Shown: positions 25,426 through 38,404 of the stretch, in pieces
Layout: the number at the start of each line of letters is the position of its first letter
Position numbering within the stretch: position 1 is the first letter of the stretch
NCBI GenBank assembly: GCA_019914995.1
Contig: CM034127.1
Location: forward strand, 1,860,001 to 1,924,000
Direction of reading: 5' to 3'
DNA: 64,000 bases
From: Acanthochlamys bracteata
Lineage: Eukaryota; Streptophyta; Magnoliopsida; Pandanales; Velloziaceae
Made by a program: the position numbers and the translations under genes
Notes under the pieces: model-generated
What the model saw: only the letters and a program-made list of their open reading frames with translations
What the model was told of the DNA's origin: nothing
Database searches by the model: none

Positions 25426-28400
25426 TTTCAAGAACTGAATTTTTACATGAAAAAGATTGAAACTTTCATCCAGATTTTGAGAAGAAAACTTAGAAAAAGA
25501 AAACAGAATTTGCAAAAAGAAAGATGGTGATAGATCTGGTAAATGAGAAACAAATATTTTGAAAGTTTTGATTCTTTTCTTTTCTTTTGCTAGAGAAGAA
25601 AGAAGAAGGCAAGAGTTATTAGAGAGATGCTTTGGCAATGGAGATGGTTTCTTGGGAGAAGTGGGAAACTTCCATGAATGAGATATGACAATTTGGCTTT
25701 AGCAATTCATGGGAAAGAAAAGAAGACACTGAAAAGAAAAGAATTGATTGAGAATCTTTATTAAAGGAAAAGAGAAAAAAATTAAGAAAGAAAGAAAGGA
25801 ATTGGATTGGCAGAAAATTAGTTGTAAAGAACACATTCATCTCTTTCTCTTTCAATACTCTGCACCAACCTGCAATATTTTCTCTTCTTCTTTTTGTTCT
25901 TGTTAAACAATTTCAAATTATTTCCATGTATATAATTGGAATATTAATGATATAATTATTTCCTTGTAATTGGTGTAACATTACTTAAAGAAGCATGTCA
26001 CTATATGAATATGATTGAATGTATATGTATGGTATGATTTGAATGTAGTTGTACATGAGACAGTCTGGCAAATTCCCAACTCCAACTAATAATAACTAGT
26101 CAATGCTACTAATTTCTGAGACGTTTGCAAGTGTTTACGATAAGAATTTTGTTTTAAGGAGTTCAATTTTTTTGACTAAAAAAATATAGCATGTAAAAAT
26201 TATATGATATATAATTTTTTATATTTTTAAAATTTAAAAAATATATATATAATATTATAGAAATTTTACCATCATCCGAACATCCCCTTGATCTATCTAC
26301 AGCTTTATTGATACAGTAATTAGGAAAGGAGCCATTGAATGAGAATGGAGAAGAAGCCATTTCTTTTGAGGCCAAAAGGACTTGATATATTATAAGAAAC
26401 AAAAAGTAGTACAAAAATTTTATTGGCGTTTTGAATTGCTAGTATCTCTTTACATATTGGTTTTTTTTCTAGCATATGTATGTTATATACTGTATCCAGT
26501 AATGACTAGCTAAGGAAACTGTTTCAATGGGGACCAATGTTTTACAGTACTAGCTGTTAAAGTCTTAGCTAGCACTATAATTGTTGTCTCTTCATTTTTT
26601 CATTAGTGGCTGATGTTGCAAGGCAGGAGCTGGGTTCTTTATGATGAATTCCATCCACTATAGCTAGCTAGATTCTTAGTTTTTGTTTCCAGCGTTTTGA
26701 AAGTTGCTGAGTTTACATGTAATAATCCTACAATCTTCTTTCGTATTTAAGTTTTAAGATCGAAATGGTACTGTTTATATGTTAGAGGAACCAAAAGCCA
26801 TGAAAAAAATACTGTGCTGTGTGAATGTTGATGAAGAGTTAAGAGAAATATTATCAAATAAACTTTTCTTTGGATTGTATGAATTTGTAGGTAAGGTTCA
26901 AAGGCTCCAAAAAATAATGGTCATGGCCATGTTACTTAGAAACTGAGATGTGTTTTTGTTAGGTGTGTTTGGCATTTAATGTTTACAAACTTAAAGCAAG
27001 TTACTTCCGTTGTGTTTTGAGATTCAAGAAAGTCAAGCGACTGAATTCTACTTTGGTTCAAATAGAAAAGATCATCAAGATAAGAAATCAACCCGCAAAG
27101 ATTAAAAAAACGTATAGAACTCATTAAATTTCTGGAAGAACAAAAATGTATGTTTTGTTCCTGCATAATTATATATTTTAAAAACCATCAATGATGTAAA
27201 CAAAATATGATCTACTACTATGAAGCTGGCAACATTTGAATCATTTTAGTTATTAGTTTACTTTGCAACATTGACTTGCAAAAACTTCAAGCACTAGATT
27301 ATAACATATGAGCTTTTTGGTTTTCTTTCTAATTTCTTATGTTGCATATCAAAATATAATGATTTACAATTTTAAATGAAAAAAAAGACGAACTCTTTTC
27401 ATTTTATATAGAAAATTAATAGAAATTGGAGTTTGAAATGTTTTCTAGTTAATTAGTTCCTAGCAGCATTTTTTAAATAAAATTTTTCTAAAATAAAAAT
27501 TATTTTTATCTAATTTTAAAAATGACTTTAACTTTTTACCTAAATAATAATAATAATAAAAAGAAGTAGTAATAGGATTTTAAAATTTTTTTACACTTTT
27601 AAAATTTTAAATGAATTTTATAAAGTATTTTAAAAGAATTATTAAGAAAGTAAAATAAAATAAAATTTTTGAAATAAAGAGAAAATTAGTGCGAAACAGC
27701 CCAAAGTCAAATTAGTGGCATGCTTGTAAACTGTTGGAAGAATTTTCATTAAAGGCGTGCATCAGTTGTAGAGAATTGTAGTTTCTAAAGTTAATTTTTT
27801 GAGAAGTGGATTTGAAAATGAAAATGATACTATTGATTGCTTCATTGTTGTTCCACATTGCCGCATTTTGTTGCGAGTGTTTACAGGTTGAGCTTCTAAT
27901 TTGTAAACTTGCTTCTGTGTAACTAAAGAAGGAAATGCACTCTGTGCTCACAGTTCAATATTCCCAACTATCAGCAACTATACAACAACCTACAGAAGAA
28001 CTATACAATCAGACTTCTCACTATAATAAAACGCAACTTCTCTTACGAAGAAATATTTATAAAAAGTTAGGGAGTTTCGAAAAGTGCTAATGAGAAGTGC
28101 TGCACTCTCGTTTTCCAGAGAAATAACTTTGAGAGAACAGCGAATGCGAAGAAAGGTAAAGTCATGGATTACTTTGTACAAGATAATTTACATTTATCAT
28201 TATTTTCCATTTATATACAATACAAACTGCACAAAGGAAACGGTTAAAGCTGCTTTATCTTTGCAGGTACCATTGGAATGCTTCCTCTGAAAAAGCATTT
28301 TCAGCCTGACTTATATAAACATTCCTCCAATGGAGAGAGAGCCTAAGACATTTTGCTTAGAAGCAAAACAAGTTAAAAGCAGTTTCATATGTGCTGCCTC

Positions 28401-28463
28401 CCCTGCGCAGGAAAACAGGTCAAAGAGGAAAAAAGGAAAAAAAGACTGATAAACAGATCTGCT
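25426..28463. other. intergenic region
   Basis: The first part upstream of the pseudokinase ATG (to about 25860) is A/G-rich and probably its 5' UTR and promoter. The middle is AT-rich without a supported gene and includes an AT-rich foldback-type repeat (27460-27690). From about 28300 to 28463 is probably 3' UTR of the minus-strand phosphatase gene. Open frames in this stretch are short and unremarkable. Confidence 0.55.
27460..27690. repeat. AT-rich repeat, member of a dispersed family
   Basis: This block of nearly pure A/T, with runs such as TTTTAAAATTTTTTTACAC and TAAAATAAAATAAAATTTTT, resembles the many other AT-rich blocks between 32 kb and 59 kb. Its ends are not clear, and no terminal inverted repeat could be fixed. 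Confidence 0.45.
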
Positions 28464-31400
28464 TTACAACTCCACAGGCACCCTTCTTAATAAAAAGGGA
28501 TGCCCTCCTCCAAGATCATCAGCCATTACAGAACAGGAATCCATCCCATGCTTTTCAGGTGAAATTTGACTCTGATGGGCAGCTGTCTGGAGCCAGAACC
28601 ACGAAAGCCTGGCAAGAGCAGCCTGTCCAGCGAACTGCACCTTGTAAACCAGACCTAGCTCGGCCCAAACGCTGCTGTTTACCTTTACCAAACTTACAGC
28701 TCCATCATAACCCTCTAGATCAGACTCTGTAACTATAACAAACGAGCTATCATCAAATGCCAATAAATTTCTAGTTGTAACAAGGGCAGGAGCTTTTGCA
28801 ACCGGATTATCCAGGCAAATGGATCTTCCAGTTTTTATGACTCTCAGGCAGTAGTACTCCTGGACAGCCTGCATAGCAGTCATAAAAAAACACAAGGATG
28901 CAAAATGAAATTCTAATACTGCTTGAACTTCCAAATATCATGCGTATGGAACAAAACCTACTAGAAAACAAACTCCTAACAAACTAGGACTTCAAACTGC
29001 AACTCCACAAAATTCCTACTATATCTTGACTAGTTGGTCTCCTCTCACTACTCCAATACAGAGTACTCTAACTGGGTCTAATACTTAGTTCTGATATGCA
29101 ACAGAGAGCTGCTGTAACTCAACGAATCAAACAAGTAAAAGCAAGTGAATGCAAAGTAACACAGAAACTAAGAAATTTCATCTTACCTTCCACTGAGAAG
29201 CAGCTAGCAGAACTCTAGGCCTGCTTAATCTCACATATTCATAGGCCTCCCTCGGAGTCAGCTGTTTGTGTTGAACCTGCAAAAACAAAAATTTAATCTA
29301 CGATTTCGTGAGTTCAAAATAAATTAGTGATGACTGTTCTGTGCAATACCAAGTAACAGAGGACAATTGTTGTGCTACGTCCACGACCGGCTTTGCAATG
29401 TACATATGTTGTCTTCTGACAGGATGCATTCTCTACATTAAACAAGAGAAAAGTTAGAAGCTCCATAACAATCATGAGTGACATCATTGTTTCAACAAGC
29501 TGCAGATACTTCCTCATACAAATAAAATAATTCGCCATTACCCAAAGTGACGATCAAGATCCACCAAGAAATGTGGACACACAAAAATACACATTCAACA
29601 TTCAGAAGACAAACAGCACATGGCATAAATATTTCAATGGGGTTCCCTTTCACATCTGTCTTCATAAACTCCCCTTCTCATCCTTTCTTTTCCAAAACAT
29701 ATGCATAAAGCTACTAATTTGACCATTAAATATAGGGATTTAAATACTTACTTTAGACAAATGGTGCTTAAGAATCTTGACAACAAAATAGGGGATGTAT
29801 TTTTTCCTTTTCCAAACCACTGCTTAATTTATCTAACATAATCATGGAAGGTAATGCATGCTTTGGACATGATGTTGTTTGGGAATCTTGACAGAAAATA
29901 TGTGAAAGTTAACTAGAAACAGAACAGACTTCTGGTTATAGCAATGTCACAGTTCCGGGCCATTTGCTCTTGGACTCTAACTAATATGACTATACTTATT
30001 TCAAAGAGACACGTTTTTGGAAGAAAATGTTTTTGAGTTCAAGTTAGTCCTATTAATAACAACTACATCGATGGTAGGGCTTTTAAATTTAGTACCGGAA
30101 AGTCCTTAGTTTTTCCTTAGAAAAGGGTGTGCACTATTGCAACTCTTCTCATCAATTAAACCTTTTCCTTTCGCAAATAGTCATGGAAACAAGAGATTTT
30201 TCTTAGACAAAAGAAATGATGACTATTGTTTGCTGTACAACCAGATAAAAGAAGTCCTAAGAATCCATTCGAGTAACAGATACATATCCTTAGAGAGACA
30301 TACTCAAAACTACCAAAGTTAATATAAACAATGCCAGCTTCTCACAGAATTTACAGCATTCAAAGAGTACTCAACTTTAAAAAGCTCAACCCTGTGTTCA
30401 GGAAACAGGAACTAAAGACAGATGCTAAAAATAAACTTACTATGAATGAAGTCAACAGCTCGACATATGTCCCCAAATGATGGGGCAAAAAGGTAATCCC
30501 TTGTTGGAATCACCAAATGATCAATGTCAAAATCCTGGGTAAGCAAAAGCAAAAGTTTTGTTACAGCACCATCAAGAGACACTTTAATTTCTTCTTAGAA
30601 CTGCTACTCAGTACAGTCAAGAAACAATTACTACAATTGGAAATATGAGAATCAATTAACGCTCAGTTGAATGAAGTTTGAATCAATAACTAGCGTTAAC
30701 TTTGCGTTGGGAAATCAATCACAAACATAAGTGTTAGGTTTTACTTTTCACAGCCATGATATTGCATTTCGCTATATTGAAGAATAAGAAAACCAGGAAG
30801 AGGAAACGTTCACTAGAAATTTGGTTACCCCAGGTAGAGTTGAAACATCTTTTAAGTCCTTTTCCATGAGCCAATTTGATTAGCTAAGCATAGCCGCATG
30901 CATACACAATAGACTCACTATTTTATAGCAAAATTGTTTATATAGAAGGCTTTTTCTAACATTTAGAAAGAATACTTACAGAATAAAGTGATGAAGGCAC
31001 CAGTGTCTCATATGGTTCATTAAGTGTGATAACTCCACGTACGCCAAGTTGCTTCAAATGAGGAACTTGACTAGGAAAGGGGACCGCACCTAGGAGTACA
31101 TACTGAAAAAAGGAAGTGTTAGCCTGCCCGTAACTGGTTACGCACAAACAAAAATACTGATTAACATCCTTCACAGTAATAGACAATTATCAACTCTTTT
31201 GTAGCATCCACCCCAAAATATACATTCCAATACAGTTTCTACATTATATACACAGTTCCATTACTATTGTTTTACTTGTGTTGTCAATTTTCAATCTCCG
31301 CTGCTAATGCCAACTAATTACAATTATATGATGCTACTCCTCGTCCTCCTCACATTACCTAATATCGGTATAGCGTAGCAGATTAACTTATTCCACTAAT

Positions 31401-31777
31401 TGTCCACAAAAAAAAATTCTTGAACATGGACACGAATTAGAGAATATATAACTGCAAATATCTGCTGTTACCTAAAACATCTCCCTCAATAATAATTGAA
31501 TCCGTCTAAAAATTGAACACCAAATGAATACGATTACAAAATCTGGAAAGAGGAGGATCGGTACCTGATCAACTTCATCCCACCAATGAAATTCAGGTTC
31601 AAATTTATTCCTGACAACATTATACAAAAGCGTTGGGTAGAAGAGAATCCGAGCACCAGCACCAACCGCAATCTTCTTCACCCCCAACAATCCAATCTTA
31701 TTTCCGTAAACACTCACGATTGATTCTTCTTCAGTGGTTGCTCCCGATTCATCTTTCTTCAATTCCTCGATATACAT
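28464..31777 (-). CDS. PTPMT1-type phosphatidylglycerophosphate phosphatase (DSP8-like)
   Basis: Six exons (31777-31565, 31102-30980, 30534-30441, 29432-29350, 29276-29187, 28868-28464) encode 335 residues with all phases closing. The N-terminus has GARILFYPTLLYNVVRNKF and WWDEVD, typical of plant PTPMT1. The dual-specificity phosphatase core follows: LGAVPFPSQVPHLKQLGVRG, VITLNEPYE, IPTRDY, and the P-loop HCKAGRGRST (C-x5-R; catalytic Cys and Arg present). An unusually long last exon gives a 134-residue C-terminal extension, as in Arabidopsis DSP8 (At2g35680), which is of similar length. PTPMT1 removes the phosphate from phosphatidylglycerophosphate to make phosphatidylglycerol, the precursor of cardiolipin and of plastid lipids. 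The role here is by homology. Confidence 0.93.
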
Positions 31778-32850
31778 GCTTCTTCAGAAAGTCCCCAAAT
31801 CTCTCAACTCAACTCAACTCGATTGATTTCAAACAATAATCATTAGATTGAACGAAAGGGAAATCATCAAATCGAAGAAGAAGTAAAGAATAATTTGATC
31901 AGGGAGAGGTTAATTAGAGTAAAAGAGAGGGATTGTTGGTTGCTTGCTTGCGATCGATCCACAGAAGCAATCTTTTCTTTTTTTCCTTTTTTATTTTTTT
32001 GGTTTTGGGTTCTTTCGGTTTGTTGGGTTGGTTATAATAATATTTGGTGCGACGAATTGAGTTGAAGATAGACAGACCTTAGAGAAAAAAATAATAAATA
32101 AATAAAATGAATGGATAATTGGATTAAGAGACAGTTATTAATTATTATAGATTTTTTCTTTTACGTGTAAAACAGTTCAGTCAGCACTCGACGTGAGTAG
32201 TTTCTTACCCAGTAGGCCCAAAGCCCACAACAAGGAAGTTTGGTAACTTTGGTTACCTCGTTGTTTCTTCGGCTTTTGGTTTTCGTTTGGTAGTAACTCA
32301 AAAGACAAAATTATTTTAGATAAAATTCATTTAAAGTACTTTTAAAACATAAATTTAATTTTAATTGAAAATAAGAAAAATATATAATACTTATATGATA
32401 TATAATTTATTTATAGTTTTAAACTTTTAAAGATTATAAAATATCACATAATATTTATTTAATATATACTTTTTTAATTAAAAAGCAGAGTCATACCTGT
32501 CACATATCCCCTTCGTGTTTGGTAGTTGAAAAATATAGATTTTAGAAATAGGCTTTGATTCTAGTTTCTTATTTCTAATTTTTTCTGAAACAGTTTTATT
32601 TGTGATTTAGATTATGCTTTTAGATTTTTTTTTTTTCTAGTTTTTATTTTGCATGTTGTTGTTCGAATTTGAAAAGTGTAACTAAAACAGCCCTGATATC
32701 AAAAAGCCATTCAAAAAGCCCTGATATCAAAAAAGCCCACAATATAAAGATAACAGTTTTCATCCATCGGTGGATTACCAAATAATACGGACGGCTGCGA
32801 TAGCAATCCGTGTGCTTTCTTCTGAGTCGCTCCCTCTTCCCACCCTCTCC
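31778..32850. other. divergent intergenic region between DSP8-like gene and H2A
   Basis: The region holds the 5' flanks of two divergent genes. Near 31830-32100 it is A/G- and T-rich and is probably the phosphatase 5' UTR and promoter. Between about 32280 and 32510 lies an AT-rich block like the dispersed repeats elsewhere, flanked by TTCGTTTGGTAG on the left and CTTCGTGTTTGGTAG on the right. No gene was found. Confidence 0.55.
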
Positions 32851-32858
32851 TATAAATT
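32851..32858 (+). promoter_or_regulatory. TATA box of the histone H2A gene
   Basis: TATAAATT lies 116 bp upstream of the H2A ATG, immediately after a pyrimidine-rich stretch. The spacing leaves a 5' UTR of roughly 80 bases, which is reasonable for a plant histone gene. I did not find a clean copy of the plant histone octamer. Confidence 0.65.
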
Positions 32859-32966
32859 ATCCACAGCCTTTTCGCACTTAAAATAATTTCTTCGTCGTCT
32901 TTAAAAACTCCCGCCTTCAAAATATTTTCTCTTGCAAATTCTCTCAAACTCTGCTGAACCAAATCA

Positions 32967-33668
32967 ATGGCGGGGAGAGGGAAAGCGGTCGGTGTTGCAG
33001 CAGCAGCGAAGAAGGCGCAGTCCCGAAGCAGCAAAGCAGGTTTGCAATTCCCTGTTGGTCGAATTGCTAGGTTTCTGAAAGCTGGGAAATTCGCTGAACG
33101 TGTTGGTGCCGGTGCGCCTGTTTATCTTGCTGCCGTTCTTGAGTATCTTGCTGCTGAGGTATCTGTAGATCTCAACTGTTTTGCCCATTGTTTTAGTTTT
33201 GGCTGGCATTAGTTTTCCAAGAAAAAGATTATGTATTGATTTTGTTCTTGTTGAGTAGATTTGATATCTATTGGGTTTTCATAGCTATGAACATGTTGAT
33301 TCACGTTGTTTGCATCAGAATCTGGTTCAACGTTTATTTTAAATTGTTGAAATAATTTGAAAGTGTTGGTACTTGTTGGAACAATTTGAATGATATCTAT
33401 GGTAGCTGAATACCATAGACAATGTTGACTGATTTTTGGAAAAATTGATCGGTAGGTTTTGGAGCTGGCTGGAAACGCAGCAAGGGACAACAAGAAGAAC
33501 CGGATTGTGCCGAGGCACATACAACTAGCAGTAAGGAATGATGACGAACTAACTAAGTTTCTCGGAGCAGTCACCATTGCAAGCGGTGGAGTTCTGCCTA
33601 ACATCCACAACATGCTTCTCCCTAAGAAGACAGCCGCCAAGGGCACTTCTGCTGTCGATGAAGATTAG
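32967..33668 (+). CDS. histone H2A (canonical-type, intron-containing)
   Basis: Two exons (32967-33158 and 33456-33668) encode 134 residues. The intron falls after EYLAAE, a usual place in plant H2A genes. The histone fold is complete: [68 protein letters not shown]. The tail ends GTSAVDED and lacks both the SQE(F/Y) motif of H2A.X and the SPKK motif of H2A.W; the sequence is not H2A.Z. Unusual for a plant canonical H2A are [16 protein letters not shown] and HNML where family members usually have NDEELSKLLGDVTIAN and HNLL. The protein packages DNA with H2B in nucleosomes. It is convergent with the DUF761 gene, 315 bp away. Confidence 0.96.
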
Positions 33669-33983
33669 TTTCAATTTCTCCATTACTTGGAAAAAGAACA
33701 TGTTTCAGTTTAATTGTTTACGTTGTGATGTAAAGCATTTTGTCTGACAATGAATTCCAAATTCAGGTCCTGAAAAGTCGTTCATAGATCTTCTTTTTGC
33801 CTGAACATATTTCAAGATTATATTCATGATAGAGATCTCAATTGTAGAGATTGTTTACACAGATTAAAAGAGTAAATTTCAGTCTTGTCTCTCAAGGTTT
33901 GCAAGACATAAAAGTTTCCATTACAGAAAGATGAAAAAACCGAAGAAGAAAGAGAAGAAAGTACAAGAATAATTGCGTTCTTG
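33669..33983. other. convergent 3' spacer
   Basis: The 315 bp between the stop codons of H2A (+) and the DUF761 gene (-) must hold both 3' UTRs. Nothing else is seen. Confidence 0.6.
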
Positions 33984-35468
33984 CTAGTTACTTCGAATTT
34001 TCGAACTCCGTTGTTCAGTAGCTGATCTCTTGAAAGATTCAATCCTCTGTAGCCTAATCTGCTCTCTGAACTTTGCTATGAATTCATCAGCCTTCTTATC
34101 AACTTCGTTCTCATCCTGCATTGCTTCTGGTTTAGTTTCCAGTGTGCCTTTGCTATTGCCTTCTACGTCATCGTCGGTATCTGGTTCATCGTCGGAAGTT
34201 AATGTCATCTTCTCGGAGAACCTGTTCTTCGTCTTCTCAGCGGGCGCCTTGTCGCTTTGAGATCTTGGTAACAAGGGATGAGGCTGACGGTTCTCGTTCG
34301 CCATTCTATCCAATGCAGTATCGGAGCCGACTTTTCCGTACGGCTTAGCATACGATCCATTCTCCTTTGGTCGGACAGTTCTCACCGATATACTGACCGG
34401 AGAAGTATTGCTTGATCTTCTAGAGTTTTTCTCTACCTTCAAAGAACTCAAACTGACGTTATCTTCTTCCCCTGCTCTTCTACTGAGATCCTCCAATTCA
34501 TCCTTGAGGCTTCTTGCATTATCCGTTTTATCAGAGAAGGCAAAAGATCCGTGATGGAAGAAAGGAGGCGGAGGCGGTGGCGGAGGCGGCGGGAGTGTCG
34601 TAGACTTTCGGAAACTCTTCTTTCTTCCAGGATCTTCGTTGGACTTCGCCATTAGTTCCGGTGATGGCGCTGCATAATTGGAAACATTTGAAGAAGAAGC
34701 AGACGTCGCTGAAGCGGTCGGAGAACGGAATGACGGAGTCCTCGAAGAATAACCATTACCAAAAGATTCTCTAACAGAGGATGAAGAAGAGGAAACGGAA
34801 GAGTTACCGCTAATTGCTTGTTCTTTAACGTCCATGCGTTCCGACCTCGACCGCCATGGAATCGGAGAAGGAAGAACAACGTTCTTCTTGGAATCACCAT
34901 CAAACATTTCATGTACCAATCCGTTCTCCGTCAGTGAATTAGCCCTCAATCTTCTAACAGGGAGAGACAAGGGCTTGCTGTTCTGCTCAACACCATCTGC
35001 ATCGGCAAGGACAACCACCGGATCACCGCGGTAATACTGCGAACTCCATGCCTGTGCAGCTGTTTTTCCTTCACAATAACCGTTATTTCCTACGTCCGCC
35101 TCGACTAAATCTTCATCATCAAAAACAGAGGAAATAGAGAGCAAACGAGTAACGTAAGACCGCGGCGAATCAGCGTTGACAGCTGCCGTTTGCGGTGGGA
35201 TATCTTTATCAACTTCTTGATCGGCGTTTCTGCGACTAAAAAGACCGTAAGAAATCGCGATTCCGACGAAGAGGAGTCGGAGGAGTTCCCATGCTCTGCT
35301 GATAATGCTCCGGTTTAAGGGTTCTGGAGCTTGAGATGGGAGCAAAGGAAGGATAGCTACTAATATAAAGAATAAGATCGGTTTGTGAAGGAAATTGGGT
35401 AGTACCCAAGTTCTCTGCTGTGGTTTTTGAGCTAGTAGTGGTGCTCCGGTAGTGCCTAATTCTGCCAT
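33984..35468 (-). CDS. membrane-anchored DUF761 protein with polyproline tract
   Basis: A single-exon gene encodes 494 residues from the ATG at 35468; upstream codons in the same open frame lack an ATG. Two hydrophobic helices lie near the N-terminus (about residues 29-44, PILFFILVAILPLL, and 60-77, WELLRLLFVGIAISYGLF). A long low-complexity Ser-rich linker contains ten prolines in a row (about 293-302). The last 39 residues carry the DUF761 signature KKADEFIAKFREQIRLQR. Plant relatives (for example At4g16790, often labelled hydroxyproline-rich glycoprotein family) have this layout, and their biochemical role is not established. The polyproline stretch gives a superficial formin-like look, but there is no FH2 domain. 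Confidence 0.9.
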   Translation of the reverse strand: MAELGTTGAPLLAQKPQQRTWVLPNFLHKPILFFILVAILPLLPSQAPEPLNRSIISRAWELLRLLFVGIAISYGLFSRRNADQEVDKDIPPQTAAVNADSPRSYVTRLLSISSVFDDEDLVEADVGNNGYCEGKTAAQAWSSQYYRGDPVVVLADADGVEQNSKPLSLPVRRLRANSLTENGLVHEMFDGDSKKNVVLPSPIPWRSRSERMDVKEQAISGNSSVSSSSSSVRESFGNGYSSRTPSFRSPTASATSASSSNVSNYAAPSPELMAKSNEDPGRKKSFRKSTTLPPPPPPPPPPFFHHGSFAFSDKTDNARSLKDELEDLSRRAGEEDNVSLSSLKVEKNSRRSSNTSPVSISVRTVRPKENGSYAKPYGKVGSDTALDRMANENRQPHPLLPRSQSDKAPAEKTKNRFSEKMTLTSDDEPDTDDDVEGNSKGTLETKPEAMQDENEVDKKADEFIAKFREQIRLQRIESFKRSATEQRSSKIRSN

Positions 35469-36844
35469 TGCTGCAATCAAGAACTCTGCTTTCTTGTTTT
35501 CTGATTCTTGAGGAGAGAAGAAGGAGAAGAAGAGGAGTGGGGAGAAGGGAAGGGAGACTTAGTAGTTAAGGAAAAGTAGAGGTAAAGCAAAAGGTTCAGT
35601 TGATGACACAGCACCGTTTTGCTTTGCTTTGCTTGTCTTCCATAAAGCAGTTGGGATTCTTTTTCAACTCCTTGTTTTATTCTTTGAAATTTTTGTAAAA
35701 ATGTTTCTAAACTTCTATGAATAATTTGAATGTGTGAAAAAATATGTTTTATCGTCCAGTGCAGCTTCTAAGCCAATCGATTAAACACAGTGTTCATATC
35801 GAAATACAGAAAATGAATGAAAAAAACAGGAAACTGAAGGGAACCAGAAAGGATTCTTCTTCTTCTTCTCTACAAAATTTGAAATTTTCATAAGACAGAA
35901 AAAAGAAAATGGAAAAAGATTCTTCTTCTGGGACCTCTTTGAACTTTTCTCCAGTTGTAATAACCACGCACAGCATTCTCTTCTCCTTTTCAACAACTCA
36001 CTGAAGAAAACAAAACTATAAAAAACTCATCTGCGAATTTTTTTCCTGCGTTTACTTCACGCGTAAAGGAAGCGAGAAGGAAAAACAAAATTTTATGCAA
36101 GAATTTTTATAATCAAATAAGCAGCAGAAAGACATTATTATTCCAAATGATCTCTGCAACTGCAAGATTCTTCTTCTACAAACTGTTTTGTTTAAATGAT
36201 ATATACCTTCTACTAGTTTTGATTCTCTCTGTTAAAGCTTTTACTTATCAACAAAATATATATAAACTGAAAGACAGAAGCATCACATATTCACATGTAT
36301 GCATGATGAAAAGCTTTGGAAATACTGACTCAGCTTGGTTAATTTGATCTGAAATAGAAAAGATGAAGTTTTTTTTCCCCCTCAATCTACTAACTTTATT
36401 GCAATGCTTCTGTTAATTTTTTGACATCTAACAACAATCTGACTCTGTAATGAGTCAGAAAAGTGCTACTGGATCAGATGAGAAACGAAAATTGAGATCC
36501 AATTCATCTCATCCTTATTCTAAAATCTTTGACAAATGAAGGGCGAGTTGGCACCCCATTTCAGTCAGCATAACTTTTTAAACTTTTCAAATCCAAAACA
36601 ATCATAAACAGTGATAATATATAATTTTCTTTCAAAGAATTATTAAAAATATTCCAACTTTTCCAAAAAATTATATTTTTTTGGCTATTCCAAACAGACC
36701 CTAGAAGTGGATTGCATTTGCATGATCATCGCTCAAAAAGAGAGATAGCATCACTATTTTAAAATGGTCTTAAATTTAAGTTGTTATTTGTGCTGCTCGT
36801 CTTTGGATCGGAAACTTGTACATTAAAGATTAGGGTCTTATCCT

Positions 36845-37315
36845 ATATGAAATGTTTGGAGTGATTTTGAAAAATAATTTTTTAAAATAAAAATATTTTT
36901 ATTTTTTGAAAAATAAATTTTTGTTCTAAAAATTAATTAAAGTAAATAACTATAAAACTTACGGTGTACAATATTTTTAAAATTTTAAATAAAATTTATA
37001 AAATTTATAAAAGTTTATTAAAAAATATCAATTAAAAAAAAAATTTTTTTGAGATGTATTGGTAAACCGCCCAAAGACATGACCTAAGGCATATTTGGTA
37101 TCGGTTATAAGTGTTTAATTCATCTGTTTTTCAGTTTTTTATTTCTCAAAAAAATTTTACAATAATTTAAAATTTTTTTAATTTATAAAGTATAGATTAA
37201 TTGTACATAATAAAAGTATTATGTATATGATAACTAGTATGTTTTAGTTAAAACATAAATTTATTTTCTAAAAATTTATCAAAAAGTTGTTTTATTTTAA
37301 ACAAATCAAAACGAT
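36845..37315. repeat. two adjacent AT-rich foldback-type repeats
   Basis: Two blocks (about 36845-37070 and 37085-37315) are each bounded by less AT-rich words such as ATGTTTGGAGTG and CATATTTGGTATCG. Each has an almost pure A/T interior with TTTTAAAATAAAAATATTTTT-like runs. They match the general pattern of the other copies, but I could not fix exact ends. Confidence 0.5.
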
Positions 37316-37959
37316 CTCAGATGATTCTATGTTGTCTATAGCTTTTTTCGTTTTCAGTCAAGCATATTAATCCAGTGAACGAGGTTAGTATCTATAAAAG
37401 GATTTGTGATTGCAGCTTTCGAATTAAAAACAAAATTTTATAAGATTCTTTTAAATATATAAAAGCTATCTAGATATAAAATTTCTAGATTTCATTGCGA
37501 TGTTCATCAAAACCTACCACTGAGTTCATGAGAGGAACAATGTAACATCAGTTGGAGCTGCTGAATTTATCTAATATCTTTATCTATCATCAGAGAAATT
37601 TAGCTTGAATTTCAGCTCTTAATTTAGGGTGATATCTGTCAAGACAATCAGGAAAAAAAATAAAGATTAAGATGGAAAGTGGTTTGAGGACATTATAGTG
37701 CCTAAGGATAATAAAATAATAAGCTTATTTTAATTGAGTGAATATGAGTTTCGTAAAAGTAAATTTTATAAAATTAAAATCTGATGAAAATAGTGTTCGA
37801 ATGGATAACTAAAATAATATAAAATAAAATTTAAAATAAAATTTTATAAAAAATTTTTTTAATATTAATTAAAATAAGTAAAGTGAGCAGAACTTAAAAT
37901 TTTAAAAGAGAGTAGAGTTTCGGTAGAATTAAATAATAACTACCCTTAGAGTCTGACTA

Positions 37960-38222
37960 AGGGGGTGTTTGGCTTTACTTTTTCCCAATCTAATTTTTCA
38001 ATTCTTCATTTTACGTTTTTCAATACATATTTTATAAATATATAAAAAATTTATTTAAAAATTTAGAAAGTGTAAAAAAATTCTACGGAGTGAGATCTTT
38101 TTATTGCATATTTTTATTATTTTTTTAGAAGTAAAAAAAATAGAGCTTATTTTTCAGAAAGAACAAAAATATTCTTCATTTCACAGAAGCTCTATTTCAT
38201 AAGCAATCCCAAACACCCCCGA
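37960..38222. repeat. MITE-like element with GGGGGTGTTTGG ends
   Basis: This is the clearest copy of the dispersed family. The left end GGGGGTGTTTGG (from about 37961) and the right end CCAAACACCCCC (to about 38220, with one extra base before it) are inverted repeats of each other. The 250-bp interior is about 80% A/T and can fold back, with AGAAAG / CTTTCT and AAAATATT / AATATTTT words. No coding capacity is seen. Confidence 0.72.
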
Positions 38223-38404
38223 AGGAAACTGAGGAACTTAGAGAAGACATTTGATATTTGAAACTTTGATATGAGAAAGATCAATAAGGGATAATTATGC
38301 AAATTCAGAAAAAGTAACAGTTTGCTAGTGAACATCTAATCATTATTAGAAAGATGGAGGATGTTAGGAAAATTTTACCGTAGAGCATTTTTTTCTATTT
38401 ACTT

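Noticed and set aside
32967..33668. H2A.X, H2A.W or H2A.Z variant
   Set aside because: No SQE(F/Y) end, no SPKK tail motif, and the core matches canonical-type H2A rather than H2A.Z.
33984..35468. Formin-like protein because of the ten-proline run
   Set aside because: No FH2 domain; the C-terminal DUF761 signature and the two N-terminal helices explain the protein better.
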